A program made the position numbers and the translations under genes. A DNA stretch of 27,777 nt from a virus: positions 1 through 27,777 of IMG/VR virus record IMGVR_UViG_3300026094_000031; one strand, given 5' to 3'. The notes under the pieces are model-generated. The model did not search any database, was not told where the DNA came from, and was given only the letters and a program-made list of their open reading frames with translations. Of the stretch, positions 1-7,796 are shown in pieces; position 1 is the stretch's first letter; each line of letters begins with the position of its first letter.

Positions 1-56
1 CCAAAATAAAACTCCTCTACTGTTTTATAAAGTATAGCACCTTATAGTAGAGGAGT
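1..56 (-). terminator. Rho-independent-type terminator after the groES-like gene
   Basis: A perfect 11-bp inverted repeat pairs positions 11-21 (ACTCCTCTACT) with 46-56 (AGTAGAGGAGT). The 24-nt loop contains a further short TATAAG/CTTATA-type pairing that would lengthen the stem. Read on the minus strand, the hairpin lies 5 nt after the stop codon of the co-chaperonin gene and is followed by TTTTATTTTGG. This suits termination of the long minus-strand structural operon. The loop is longer than in a textbook terminator. Confidence 0.7.
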
Positions 57-61
57 CAACG

Positions 62-466
62 TCAAGCGCGAACAAATGATGAGGGATCTACTGTAGCAGA
101 TTCTCCGTCTGAATATTCATTGCCGAGTATAACGCCTTCGGGCTTTTCGTCTGCCCATCCTAGGATAGACTCTGCTTCGACCATTCTTACTTCTTGTTCT
201 TGATCTGATGCTGTGATAGTGATACCACGAGTCCAACGACCATGTTCGACCAGCACCCAATCACCTTCGTTATAAGGATCGTCATTGTGCGGACCTTTGC
301 GATACACACGCCCCCAGCGAGGATAAATGCCTCTTGTGGTGCCATCGTCGTCTTTTAGTATAATACCAGCCTTTGTAGTTTGCTCACCAAAGTACATGTC
401 AGTTACTAGCACTCTGTTACCTACAGCGCGAAGGTCACCTTCTACTGCTGAAATATTCTGGCTCAT
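62..466 (-). CDS. GroES-like co-chaperonin (T4 gp31-type)
   Basis: The 134-residue product has a GroES-like beta-barrel pattern: an opening LRAVGNRVLV strand (residues 12-21), a mobile-loop-like stretch (EQTTKAGIIL), then an RWGRVYRKG strand and a GDWVLVEHGRW strand. GroES-type proteins cap the host GroEL ring. T4 gp31 does this for folding of the major capsid protein, and marine T4-like phages carry divergent versions. It is longer than GroES (about 97 residues) and gp31 (111), with an acidic C-terminal tail of about 35 residues. The ATG overlaps the upstream stop as ATGA, so translation is probably coupled. It is the last gene before a terminator hairpin. The family call is by pattern; GroEL binding is inferred. 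Confidence 0.7.
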   Translation of the reverse strand: MSQNISAVEGDLRAVGNRVLVTDMYFGEQTTKAGIILKDDDGTTRGIYPRWGRVYRKGPHNDDPYNEGDWVLVEHGRWTRGITITASDQEQEVRMVEAESILGWADEKPEGVILGNEYSDGESATVDPSSFVRA

Positions 467-798
467 TCATCCTCCTTCTTAACAAAATTGCCATCTTCGT
501 CTTCAACCCAGCCGCCTGTTGGCTCAGGATCTTCCCAGTCGTCTACGAGATCCTTTTCGTCTCCTTGAGACTGTTTCTTTGTAGGTATCTCATCTGGCAC
601 AGGCTTTGAGTTGTTGTAATGATCTCTGACCAGTTCCTCGCGCTTTCTTACAATTTCTCCGCCGCGGCCTAGTTCGTCGCCTCTTGCATTTACTTTTGCA
701 TTTCCTACAGCAGGTGTAAGTTCGTTTCGCTGTCTAAGCAAATCCATGTCTACCTGTTTACCCTGCATTGTTCTATAAACTTTTCTACCTTTGTCCAT
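463..798 (-). CDS. Conserved phage protein of unknown function, acidic C-terminus
   Basis: This encodes 111 residues. The N-terminal half is basic (KVYRTMQGKQVDMDLLRQRN) with an AVGNAKVNARGD segment at about residues 31-42. The C-terminal 40 residues are very acidic and end VKKEDE. A ribosome-binding site AGGAG precedes the ATG by 7 nt, and the stop overlaps the next start as ATGA. From memory, small proteins with this QGK/VNARGD pattern occur in many T4-like cyanophages, but no function is known to me. Its position between fibre genes and the co-chaperonin suggests late expression and perhaps a virion or assembly role; that is inference. Confidence 0.75.
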   Translation of the reverse strand: MDKGRKVYRTMQGKQVDMDLLRQRNELTPAVGNAKVNARGDELGRGGEIVRKREELVRDHYNNSKPVPDEIPTKKQSQGDEKDLVDDWEDPEPTGGWVEDEDGNFVKKEDE

Positions 799-822
799 CT
801 CGGTCTCCTATTATGTATGTAC

Positions 823-1389
823 TTATCTCAAGAACTCTCGCCAGTCCAATTGATATTGAATTGAATTTATTCTATGCACACCTATGAGGTATAACACATA
901 ACTAGCAACCGACGAACCTCTACCCACACCCCATACTATATCATTCTCTCGCATGAAATCTACAAGATAGATCATATAGCGTAGTAGATTAAACAAGTCG
1001 TGCTCTTGGTATGCTTCTAGTTCTTCGTTTATTCTTTTGATCTCAGGTAAGTCCTTTTTCTTCCAGACATCGCTAGGATCTATATTCAGTTCTTCTGCTA
1101 CTTTATAAATTAGATATTCAGACAGATCAATTTTTGCATATTCTTCCGGCATTAGCCATTCCGACTGGCATACTGAGTCGAACTCTGTTTTATCTGCGTC
1201 AATAGCAATATATTTCTGTAATTCAGGCAGTCCGTTCTCTTTTGCTGTGGTGTTAAACTTATCTACGTCTTCTGATTCGTCGCAGAGAACTACATGAACC
1301 TTGTCAGCATGACCAGAATAGATCATGTTGACAAGATCACGATTAGAGAATCTTGGGATGCCGAGATCATCAGTTTTCATAAGCATCAT
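823..1389 (-). CDS. DnaE-like (Pol III alpha) fragment lacking the catalytic aspartates
   Basis: The C-terminal 40 residues of this 188-residue protein carry the signature VWGVGRGSSVASYVLYLIGV followed by a stretch ending WREFLR. It matches the conserved Pol III alpha (DnaE/PolC) segment GxGRGSxxxSLVxYxLGIxxIDPLxYxLxFERFL. In bacterial DnaE this segment sits just before the PDFDxDF catalytic motif. Here the frame ends in TAA directly after FLR, so no catalytic aspartate is present and the protein cannot be a polymerase alone. The region before it is helical and acidic. There is no clear Shine-Dalgarno; three ATGs lie in the first four codons, so the start is uncertain by a few residues. Neighbours are structural genes, not replication genes. 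Confidence 0.7.
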   Translation of the reverse strand: MMLMKTDDLGIPRFSNRDLVNMIYSGHADKVHVVLCDESEDVDKFNTTAKENGLPELQKYIAIDADKTEFDSVCQSEWLMPEEYAKIDLSEYLIYKVAEELNIDPSDVWKKKDLPEIKRINEELEAYQEHDLFNLLRYMIYLVDFMRENDIVWGVGRGSSVASYVLYLIGVHRINSIQYQLDWREFLR

Positions 1390-1394
1390 ATATT

Positions 1395-1625
1395 TTAATT
1401 GATATTGATTAGATTGTCAAGATCAGGATTGTCATCATCCTGTTGTTTTTGTTTGTACATTCTTGTAGTTTGTTCTTGTCGAAACATATCAAGCATAACT
1501 GCAATCTGATTTTGAAGACCAGGATTACGAGTTTGATAGTATCGCCTAGTGAGATCCTGTACTTTTTCTTGTATTTGAGCGTCCGTCAAATCTTCAAAAC
1601 TGTCAGCAAGAGGATTAAACGACAT
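1395..1625 (-). CDS. Small conserved phage protein, unknown function
   Basis: The 76-residue product is mostly helical and hydrophilic, rich in Gln and Asp, with a long amphipathic stretch (about residues 14-62) and an acidic tail ending LDNLININ. Its start lies 11 bp inside the end of the upstream fibre-like gene, which argues for translational coupling; the ribosome-binding site is weak. I recall similar short proteins at the end of fibre clusters in T4-like cyanophages without an assigned role. A chaperone or adaptor for the fibre proteins is possible but unsupported. Confidence 0.7.
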   Translation of the reverse strand: MSFNPLADSFEDLTDAQIQEKVQDLTRRYYQTRNPGLQNQIAVMLDMFRQEQTTRMYKQKQQDDDNPDLDNLININ

Positions 1626-3036
1626 AGGCTAGAGTTTTCCATTCATTTATGCCACCACCTACATAAATCTGTAAAGTATCGTCCTCTGTATTGAAAATCA
1701 GTCTGCCTTCATTAGTAGGCAATTCGTCTCTGTCTTCTGTTGTGTCAACTATTGGTATAATAAGTTCAGACGGTGATACACGGCCTACTACGGTGTTTTC
1801 GTCATAATCAAACACAGTTTCTCCATCGCTATCAAGAATAGAAGATCTCACAGTATCAAACACAGCAGCTTTTCTTTTTATACCAACGTCTAGTGCGCCG
1901 TCTTCACCTCTACCGATGAGACTGGTATCTAGTCCTACTTCATCTGCATACAAATAAAGTGGGCTAGGAGTGTCTTCTGTAATTTCAATTTCTACGAAAG
2001 CACCTTCTTCTCCTGCGGTTCCTACAACAGTAACCCTATCTGTATATTCGGTAACACTGTCAGGAACATTATCATCTGGAGTTGTGGAAAATCTTAAAGG
2101 CGCATTTTCGTTAGTAGGATCAGATAGATCCAGCCTATAAGTAGTACCAACTTCCCAAACAAAATTGATATCACCTACAAGTTCGCCGTCAAAGTGGAAT
2201 TCATCTTGAGTGCCGTCGCCGTTATCAAGAACTGATACTTCGATATCAACAAGATCACCATAAACAGGTTCCCACTGTTCGGTAGTCAAGTTATATCGTA
2301 ATACTTCTTTGTCTGCAGGTTCTGCTACAGAAACGTCGGTTAGTGCATCAAGATCAACTGGAATTTCTACATCAGGAACCTGTAGAGAGCCGTTTACAGT
2401 TAGATTTCCGTTAATAGCAACATCATTTGTAACTAGAAGATTTCTTATATCATATGAATCGTCGAATCCTGTATTATATGCACCATGATAAGAAACATAT
2501 AAAGTATTACCATTATCTGCACTTGATATTTGAATTAATAGAGTGCGATTAGTATCTGTAAGTGAAAAGGGATTTGGCCATTTGCCGTCATATTTAATTT
2601 CTTGACTCTCTACTGGATCTATAATAACTGTAGGAGTAACGCTGAGGTTGTCTCCTCTTGAAATTTCTAACCATATCGAAGCCTGTTTTCCTGTCTCTGG
2701 CCAACTAGAAAATGTTAAAACAATATTATCGTTTACAGTTATAGTTTGATAAGATCCGTCTACAAAACTGATGTCTGTATCCTTATCTATGTTACCTAGA
2801 TTAACAGTTTCTTTGCTTACAGACCTAAGTGCAGCATTAAAAATAGTGCTGCTGTTAAAATTAGTTAATTCATCGGTGCGAGCAGTGTTATCCTGCAAAT
2901 CTTCGATCTCAGTTTTAGCAGTGTCGATGTTGTCTTTTATAGAAACAAAATTATCTCTAAGTCCCTGAGTAGAATTGTCTTCGCCTGCTCTCGGATATTC
3001 CGTATCTATATTGTTTGTGTTTATTTCACTTGCCAT
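1615..3036 (-). CDS. Fibre-like virion structural protein (473 aa)
   Basis: The product is low in Cys, rich in Asp, Asn, Thr and Val, and beta-rich as in fibre proteins. Residues about 9-35 (NIDTEYPRAGEDNSTQGLRD and following) are a variant of the N-terminal module seen in the proteins at 5871-6581 and 7796-15202, where it reads NDGTGDxxRExFxKxNxNF. A coiled-coil-like segment follows (about 32-55). The middle has AINGNLTVNGSLQVPDVEIP (about residue 210), a strand repeat common in phage fibres. The C-terminal part has RLIFNTEDDTLQIYVGGGIN with a Trp-containing end, a small domain often found at the tip of such proteins. GGAG precedes the ATG by 7 nt, and a late-type promoter lies at 3054-3061. 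Confidence 0.8.
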   Translation of the reverse strand: MASEINTNNIDTEYPRAGEDNSTQGLRDNFVSIKDNIDTAKTEIEDLQDNTARTDELTNFNSSTIFNAALRSVSKETVNLGNIDKDTDISFVDGSYQTITVNDNIVLTFSSWPETGKQASIWLEISRGDNLSVTPTVIIDPVESQEIKYDGKWPNPFSLTDTNRTLLIQISSADNGNTLYVSYHGAYNTGFDDSYDIRNLLVTNDVAINGNLTVNGSLQVPDVEIPVDLDALTDVSVAEPADKEVLRYNLTTEQWEPVYGDLVDIEVSVLDNGDGTQDEFHFDGELVGDINFVWEVGTTYRLDLSDPTNENAPLRFSTTPDDNVPDSVTEYTDRVTVVGTAGEEGAFVEIEITEDTPSPLYLYADEVGLDTSLIGRGEDGALDVGIKRKAAVFDTVRSSILDSDGETVFDYDENTVVGRVSPSELIIPIVDTTEDRDELPTNEGRLIFNTEDDTLQIYVGGGINEWKTLAYVV

Positions 3037-3053
3037 TTAGTATCTCCGTACCA

Positions 3054-3061
3054 TATTTATC
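3054..3061 (-). promoter_or_regulatory. T4-type late promoter (GATAAATA)
   Basis: On the minus strand the octamer reads GATAAATA, a variant of the T4 late -10 element TATAAATA recognised by the phage sigma factor gp55. It overlaps the stop codon of the upstream Ig-like gene and lies 17 nt before the ATG at 3036, leaving room for the GGAG ribosome-binding site. Confidence 0.55.
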
Positions 3062-5867
3062 CGAGCGTGAATTCTCGATTCGCAAAAAGTATATAAGAGT
3101 CTTCGCTGCTGCCTTCAACGGCATCTATTACAAACCTGTCTACTTCTAGGTCAAACTGCCTAAAATCAAACTCGCTTACTCGAATTGCGCTTAAGATAGC
3201 ATCGGCAGTGCCGGGTTTACAATACGCAAGTGGCACAGCGAGTGTGAATCCTAATTCCTGAAGCGATCCTTCTTGAGCAGTTCTCATCCATAAAGGCAAG
3301 AAGTCTCGTTCTGTTTTGCCAATTTCTCTCAATTCGTCTCTTATGTTGCTAGTATTGCTTATGAATTTTGTATCAATTCGAGTGCCGCTTGCTAACACAG
3401 CCGTTGTATCTGCTTTGATTGTGTTTTCTGGGTCAGGTCTATAAACAATATTTGTAGCAGATCCTCGTTCGAACAATAACTCTAAGAATTCTTCTCGCGT
3501 TTCAACAGTTGTATTATTTTCGAGAATCCATTCAGCATCTTCGTTTCTAGTTTCGATAGGAACAGTATTAGCAAAAAATATCTTTACATCTCCATATTGT
3601 CTAGTATCTATTTCAAGAGTACTAAGTAGTGTTGTATCGTATAAGGAGTTATTAGGAGTTGCACTCATGCTATCAACTGTTATGCTAGCGCCGTTGCGAA
3701 TAGGTCTTTCTTTTGCTACATTACCGTCATTCTCATATGAATCATACACATCAAGATATACAACTTCGTATACTTCTTGATTTGTGCCTGGAGTCTTTGC
3801 TACGGCTTTTTTTACATCACGAATTTTTAATTTTTTCCTTGCTGCGAACTTACTTGCCGCAACAACATATTGTTCAGCATCAAGGGTTTCTACGCCTGCA
3901 TATACCAAAATTTCTGGTTCTCTCTGGATTCCAAAATTATCATCGTCTAGCCTATAAACCAACTCAGGTTGAAATATAGCAGGATCACTGAGAAAACGTC
4001 TAAAGTTATTTCTAGATTCGACATTCAACAGTGGCTTGTAATAGATGTTGCTATAGAGCGTATCGTCTTGATTTAAGACAGTAATAGTAAATTGACGAGT
4101 AATTGCACTGAAACCAAATTGGTCTCTTGCTCTTACTGTGAATTGATATTCGGTATTTTCTGTTACAGCATCGTTATCAACTTTGCCGGTGATTTCTCCA
4201 AAGAAAGAAAGTTCTAAGCCTGGAGGAAGGGCGCCTTCTTCTAGTGTGTACAATAGAAAACTGTTGGGTACAGTCGTTTCTGCCTGCACTTTTAAAATTG
4301 ATATATAGTTGCTTGGTATGTTGCCTAAGTTACTGTCTGTAAGCCAAGTTATTGTGCTGTCTATTTCACCAATCAACCTTACAGTGAATGTTTTAGGCGA
4401 TTCTGCTATTTCTTGAGAAGCAACAGTAACAAAACCTAGATTTATCTCAGCACCTTGACTTAAATTTTCAAACAGTGGTTGATCAATAGTTATCAAATCA
4501 AAGTCAGTGTTTCTTGTATCTATTGATTCGACCGTATATGATAATCCGGATATAGAAAAAGTTCGGCCTATTGCCTTTCTAGAAAGATTTCCTATTTTAT
4601 TAATTTTGATTTTTGTAGCATTTTTTGTAACGGACTCCACCGCAAATTGTTGAAGTTCTACAATATCTGATCCAGATTCAATTCTTCGAGCATTTACTGT
4701 AAATTTGTATTCTCTAGTTACAGCCGGTTGATAAGGAACCCTACCAAAAATTTCGCCGGTGTTTCTATCAAAAACCATGCCTGGCGGTAATTCGCTTCTT
4801 GACCCGTCGTTGTTTACCGGAAGTAAATCGTAAGTAACAATACCTGCAATATCGTTAGGATCTAGCACATCGAGGAAGAGTGTTACAAAATTATTGGCTC
4901 TTCTAACACCAAGATTGCTAGGAGTAAGCCATATAGGTGTTCTTAAGTAGGTATTATCTGCTGTGAATATACCTGTGCCCACCTGCATTATTACATTATC
5001 TGCTCTTAGGAAGTCGTCGCCGACTACAAAAATTCTAAAAGTTCTTTTTGCAACAGTGTCGCCGTCTGAAACAGAAACAGTAAATTGATAATAACGATTA
5101 AGTTTTCTAGGAGTCTTTACTGGCGTCGATAGGGCATACGGACGTGCATCATAACCTAGCAGATTATCTTGCAAGAATTCAAGAGTTTCTTCGTCGTATC
5201 CTTCTTCTTGACCTTGTTCTAAAAAATCTTGCTCGGATTCTCCCTCTTCAAACAGATCCACATCAAAGAAATAACTGTCAAAGCCAAGATTGCTTTGTAT
5301 AGCAAAATCATAAGGATAACGATCAAATCTTCCTTGATCAAAATTACCATCAGCAGCTTCTTTTTCAAGAGCTAAAATAGGATCAACGACTCCGATTAAT
5401 CTGCCAGTGTCTGTGAGTGTGATGCCAGGCGGAAGTTCACCGCCGTCGTTTGCTATGAAATACTTTAATTCTTGTCCATCAGCAATATCCGAATCTATAG
5501 CTTCTAGTTGATAATCAACAGGTGAGCTATCTAGGATATAGAATGTTCCATTTTTGCCAATCGGAAGGAGATCTTCGGGAGTTTGCCAAACAGGCTCGTC
5601 TGCGCCTTGTACCTCTAACGAAAAGGTTCTGTCTTGAATCTCTGATAACAGAGTTGCTCTCACAACAAATCGATAAACTGTATTTCTTGATACTTCGTCA
5701 GGAATTCCGGCAATAGTATTGTTAGAAAGAACGAGTCCCGGAGGAAGTTTCCCACTGATTATACGAGTTTCTGCGCTAGTATCAACAGGAAGATCGATAG
5801 AGGCAAAGACATTTTCCTCTAATACGGCAAGTTTAATCCCTGATCGTGCAGTCCATAAGTTTGACAT
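3057..5867 (-). CDS. Large Ig-like-repeat structural protein (936 aa)
   Basis: Four copies of an Ig/cadherin-like module are visible. Each has an LPPG turn, a short strand, a GxIxGxV/P strand and a Y-x-F-x-V-x-A/V end strand. The LPPG motifs fall at residues 41, 145, 360 and 547; the last copy ends TEYQFTVRARDQFG. This is the putative-Ig (He_PIG) pattern found in bacterial surface and phage tail proteins, where it gives weak carbohydrate or surface contacts. An acidic loop lies at about residues 205-230. The C-terminal third (about 600-936) does not show the repeat. There is no signal peptide. The start ATG lies 3 nt after the stop codon of the next gene upstream, without a clear Shine-Dalgarno, so coupled translation is likely. 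Virion location is inferred from the neighbours. Confidence 0.8.
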   Translation of the reverse strand: MSNLWTARSGIKLAVLEENVFASIDLPVDTSAETRIISGKLPPGLVLSNNTIAGIPDEVSRNTVYRFVVRATLLSEIQDRTFSLEVQGADEPVWQTPEDLLPIGKNGTFYILDSSPVDYQLEAIDSDIADGQELKYFIANDGGELPPGITLTDTGRLIGVVDPILALEKEAADGNFDQGRFDRYPYDFAIQSNLGFDSYFFDVDLFEEGESEQDFLEQGQEEGYDEETLEFLQDNLLGYDARPYALSTPVKTPRKLNRYYQFTVSVSDGDTVAKRTFRIFVVGDDFLRADNVIMQVGTGIFTADNTYLRTPIWLTPSNLGVRRANNFVTLFLDVLDPNDIAGIVTYDLLPVNNDGSRSELPPGMVFDRNTGEIFGRVPYQPAVTREYKFTVNARRIESGSDIVELQQFAVESVTKNATKIKINKIGNLSRKAIGRTFSISGLSYTVESIDTRNTDFDLITIDQPLFENLSQGAEINLGFVTVASQEIAESPKTFTVRLIGEIDSTITWLTDSNLGNIPSNYISILKVQAETTVPNSFLLYTLEEGALPPGLELSFFGEITGKVDNDAVTENTEYQFTVRARDQFGFSAITRQFTITVLNQDDTLYSNIYYKPLLNVESRNNFRRFLSDPAIFQPELVYRLDDDNFGIQREPEILVYAGVETLDAEQYVVAASKFAARKKLKIRDVKKAVAKTPGTNQEVYEVVYLDVYDSYENDGNVAKERPIRNGASITVDSMSATPNNSLYDTTLLSTLEIDTRQYGDVKIFFANTVPIETRNEDAEWILENNTTVETREEFLELLFERGSATNIVYRPDPENTIKADTTAVLASGTRIDTKFISNTSNIRDELREIGKTERDFLPLWMRTAQEGSLQELGFTLAVPLAYCKPGTADAILSAIRVSEFDFRQFDLEVDRFVIDAVEGSSEDSYILFANREFTLG

Positions 5868-5870
5868 AAA

Positions 5871-6581
5871 TTATGTAATAAATCCAAGATCAATGTTAAA
5901 TTCAGCTACATCTTGTCCTATGAACGACCCCATATCTATGTCAGTAGTTCCGATTAGGTATTCAACAGCATTAGAATATTCTGGGAAGATTGAGCCGAAA
6001 TCCCAGTTGTTATCAAAATATTGATTAATATCTCGAATATCTACACCGTAGACAAGTCCCGTTAATGGACCATTAAAGCTGTTAGCACTTATCGAACCTG
6101 CATTTTGTATGTTGTTTCCTGCTGCTTGTAAATTGCTCGATAGTGTAGGATTGATATCATGTGCAACAATACCGGTATCTTTTAGATCAATGAAAAGGGT
6201 ATTGCCAGGAGATCTAGTTTCAATTACGTCTCCTCCTTGTATTACAAAAGGAGCAGAACCGTCTATAGTAATATGACCGCTGTCTGTAAGGACAATAAAA
6301 CTATTTAAACCGCCTGTAGAATCTATTATTACAGAAGTACTGTTAGAAGTAATAGTGGTATTTTCGCCAGCTAATATTTCTTTAAATTGAAGAGTGTTTA
6401 CATTTTTGCCTGCAAAAACACCTTCGCCTGAAACGCCTAGGTTTTCTCCAGTGATAGGTAACGCATTAATATCGGTGTCAATTTCTAAAAAATTGTTATT
6501 GACTTTGATAAACGCTTCTCTGAGATCGTCGCCTGTACCGTCGTTTGCTATATTACCTACATTGATTGTTTCTATTGTCAT
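5871..6581 (-). CDS. Fibre-like structural protein with NDGTGD N-terminal module (236 aa)
   Basis: The protein opens with VGNIANDGTGDDLREAFIKV and then NNNFLEID (residues about 7-34). This is the same module as the start of the 2468-residue protein, and presumably serves for attachment or trimerisation. The rest is Asn/Ile/Gly-rich with short repeated strands (LNSFIVLTDSGHITIDGSAP, about 93-112) and ends in an aromatic/Asp-rich segment including DNNWDFGSIFPEY. It has no catalytic motif. It sits between two other fibre genes, with a late-type octamer AATAAATA at 6600-6607. The ribosome-binding site is poor (GGGGC 7 nt upstream). Confidence 0.75.
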   Translation of the reverse strand: MTIETINVGNIANDGTGDDLREAFIKVNNNFLEIDTDINALPITGENLGVSGEGVFAGKNVNTLQFKEILAGENTTITSNSTSVIIDSTGGLNSFIVLTDSGHITIDGSAPFVIQGGDVIETRSPGNTLFIDLKDTGIVAHDINPTLSSNLQAAGNNIQNAGSISANSFNGPLTGLVYGVDIRDINQYFDNNWDFGSIFPEYSNAVEYLIGTTDIDMGSFIGQDVAEFNIDLGFIT

Positions 6582-6599
6582 CGTCTGCCCCGTTTAGTA

Positions 6600-6607
6600 T
6601 ATTTATT
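6600..6607 (-). promoter_or_regulatory. T4-type late promoter (AATAAATA)
   Basis: The minus-strand octamer AATAAATA overlaps the stop codon of the 396-residue fibre gene and lies 18 nt before the ATG at 6581. Its placement matches the octamers at 3054 and 26188, each straddling the end of the preceding gene. Confidence 0.5.
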
Positions 6608-7796
6608 AGGCCTGCTGTCCTAACGCTGTTAGCGCCGCTGCTATTCTATCCAATGCTTCGTAGACTGTTTCCGGAGCATCTCCTGCCCAATCACTTGACT
6701 GCGAAGGAGTATAAGGCAATGTGCCATTCACACCGTCTACTAATAGTGTCGAACCGTCAGAAAACACCGAACCAGATAAATCACCGTCGAACGAATTCGC
6801 AACTACAAGTCCATTGTTAATTATTAATTCATCAGAAGCAAGAGTAAAGTTGCCCGCGCAACTCAGGTTAATATTATTGCTGGCTGATATTGAGATATTG
6901 TCTCCAATAGACATACTAAAGCCGTTATCTGTGGTTAAGGAAAATCCACCAGCACCGATAGCAAACGATGTGGTGTCGCCACTGGTTGTGTTAGCAAAGT
7001 TTATTCCACTATCATTTACTATGAAACCAGTATCACTGGTTGAAACAACCGTTCCGTCGCCACTAATATTAAATGTATTGCCAGGATTGTTCCAATTACC
7101 TGTAAGTGTTCCGGGAATTGTTGCTGCCACACCGTCGACTAGTAAAGTGCTATCATCAGCAAACACTGAACCAGTTAAATCACCCGTCGGAGTAATTTCT
7201 ATACCAGACTCTAGATCCTCTTGGGTAAGATAACCTAGATCGTTTGCGAATGCGCTAACAGCAGTTGGAGTATTCTGTACTTCTGCATATTGCACTCTAG
7301 ACGGTCGCCATGCACCAGCTTTAAATTTTAGAAATTTATCTGTTATTACTCCTGTTATTAGTACATTATTAAGATCGCCTATATTGATTTGTTCTAGATC
7401 CGTTTGATTTATAATTGATCGAGGTTTGTACACTCCTTCTAAAGAATCATAGATAAGTGCATCTCCTTCATTTGGCTGCTCAGTATCAACATCGTTAAGT
7501 TGATTAAGTAATGTAGGAATATTTGGCTTATTTGTTAAATCGTTATATTCGCCCGTAAATAGCGTCGGAGTATTAACTAGATCTTCGTAATCGTTAGAAA
7601 ATGCAACTGCACTTAGTGATTGACTGTTAATGGTAATTGAGTTTACTGTAAGGCTGCTACTCGTAAGGCTGCCGCTTACATCAAGTGAGGCTGCATTTAC
7701 TATTCCACTGCCTGTAAGATCAAGATTATTGCCTACTGGCAATTCTTTTATTCTATTATCCTGGGTATCAAATATAAGTGGGACATTATCAGTCAT
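6606..7796 (-). CDS. Fibre-like structural protein with internal GD(L)xGSVF repeat (396 aa)
   Basis: Two near-identical segments, GDLTGSVFADDSTLLVDGV (205-223) and GDLSGSVFSDGSTLLVDGV (338-356), flank a Gly/Ser/Asn-rich beta region. The N-terminal part holds the paired motif YEDLVNTPTLF / YNDLTNKPNIP (about 70-93), which is common in phage fibre proteins. The C-terminus (ETVYEALDRIAAALTALGQQ) is helical and could be a trimerisation coil. AGGA precedes the ATG by 8 nt. The ATG shares one base with the stop of the 2468-residue gene (TAATG), so the two are translationally coupled. The role in tail fibre or baseplate is inferred. Confidence 0.8.
   Translation of the reverse strand: MTDNVPLIFDTQDNRIKELPVGNNLDLTGSGIVNAASLDVSGSLTSSSLTVNSITINSQSLSAVAFSNDYEDLVNTPTLFTGEYNDLTNKPNIPTLLNQLNDVDTEQPNEGDALIYDSLEGVYKPRSIINQTDLEQINIGDLNNVLITGVITDKFLKFKAGAWRPSRVQYAEVQNTPTAVSAFANDLGYLTQEDLESGIEITPTGDLTGSVFADDSTLLVDGVAATIPGTLTGNWNNPGNTFNISGDGTVVSTSDTGFIVNDSGINFANTTSGDTTSFAIGAGGFSLTTDNGFSMSIGDNISISASNNINLSCAGNFTLASDELIINNGLVVANSFDGDLSGSVFSDGSTLLVDGVNGTLPYTPSQSSDWAGDAPETVYEALDRIAAALTALGQQA
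6730..6785. repeat. Direct repeat, copy 1 (partner at 7129-7184)
   Basis: This 56-bp segment encodes part of the GDLSGSVF..STLLVDG unit and closely matches 7129-7184 in the same gene and phase. The matching bases are mostly first and second codon positions, as expected for an internal protein duplication. Confidence 0.6.
7129..7184. repeat. Direct repeat, copy 2 (partner at 6730-6785)
   Basis: This is the second copy of the 56-bp in-frame repeat in the 396-residue fibre gene. It could be a recombination point for fibre shuffling; that is inference. Confidence 0.6.

Noticed and set aside
6721-7233. Plus-strand open frame of 170 codons opposite the 396-residue fibre gene
   Set aside because: It is antisense to a clear fibre gene with repeats and a ribosome-binding site. 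The low-stop antisense frame follows from the codon use of the fibre gene, and it has no ribosome-binding site or recognisable motif.
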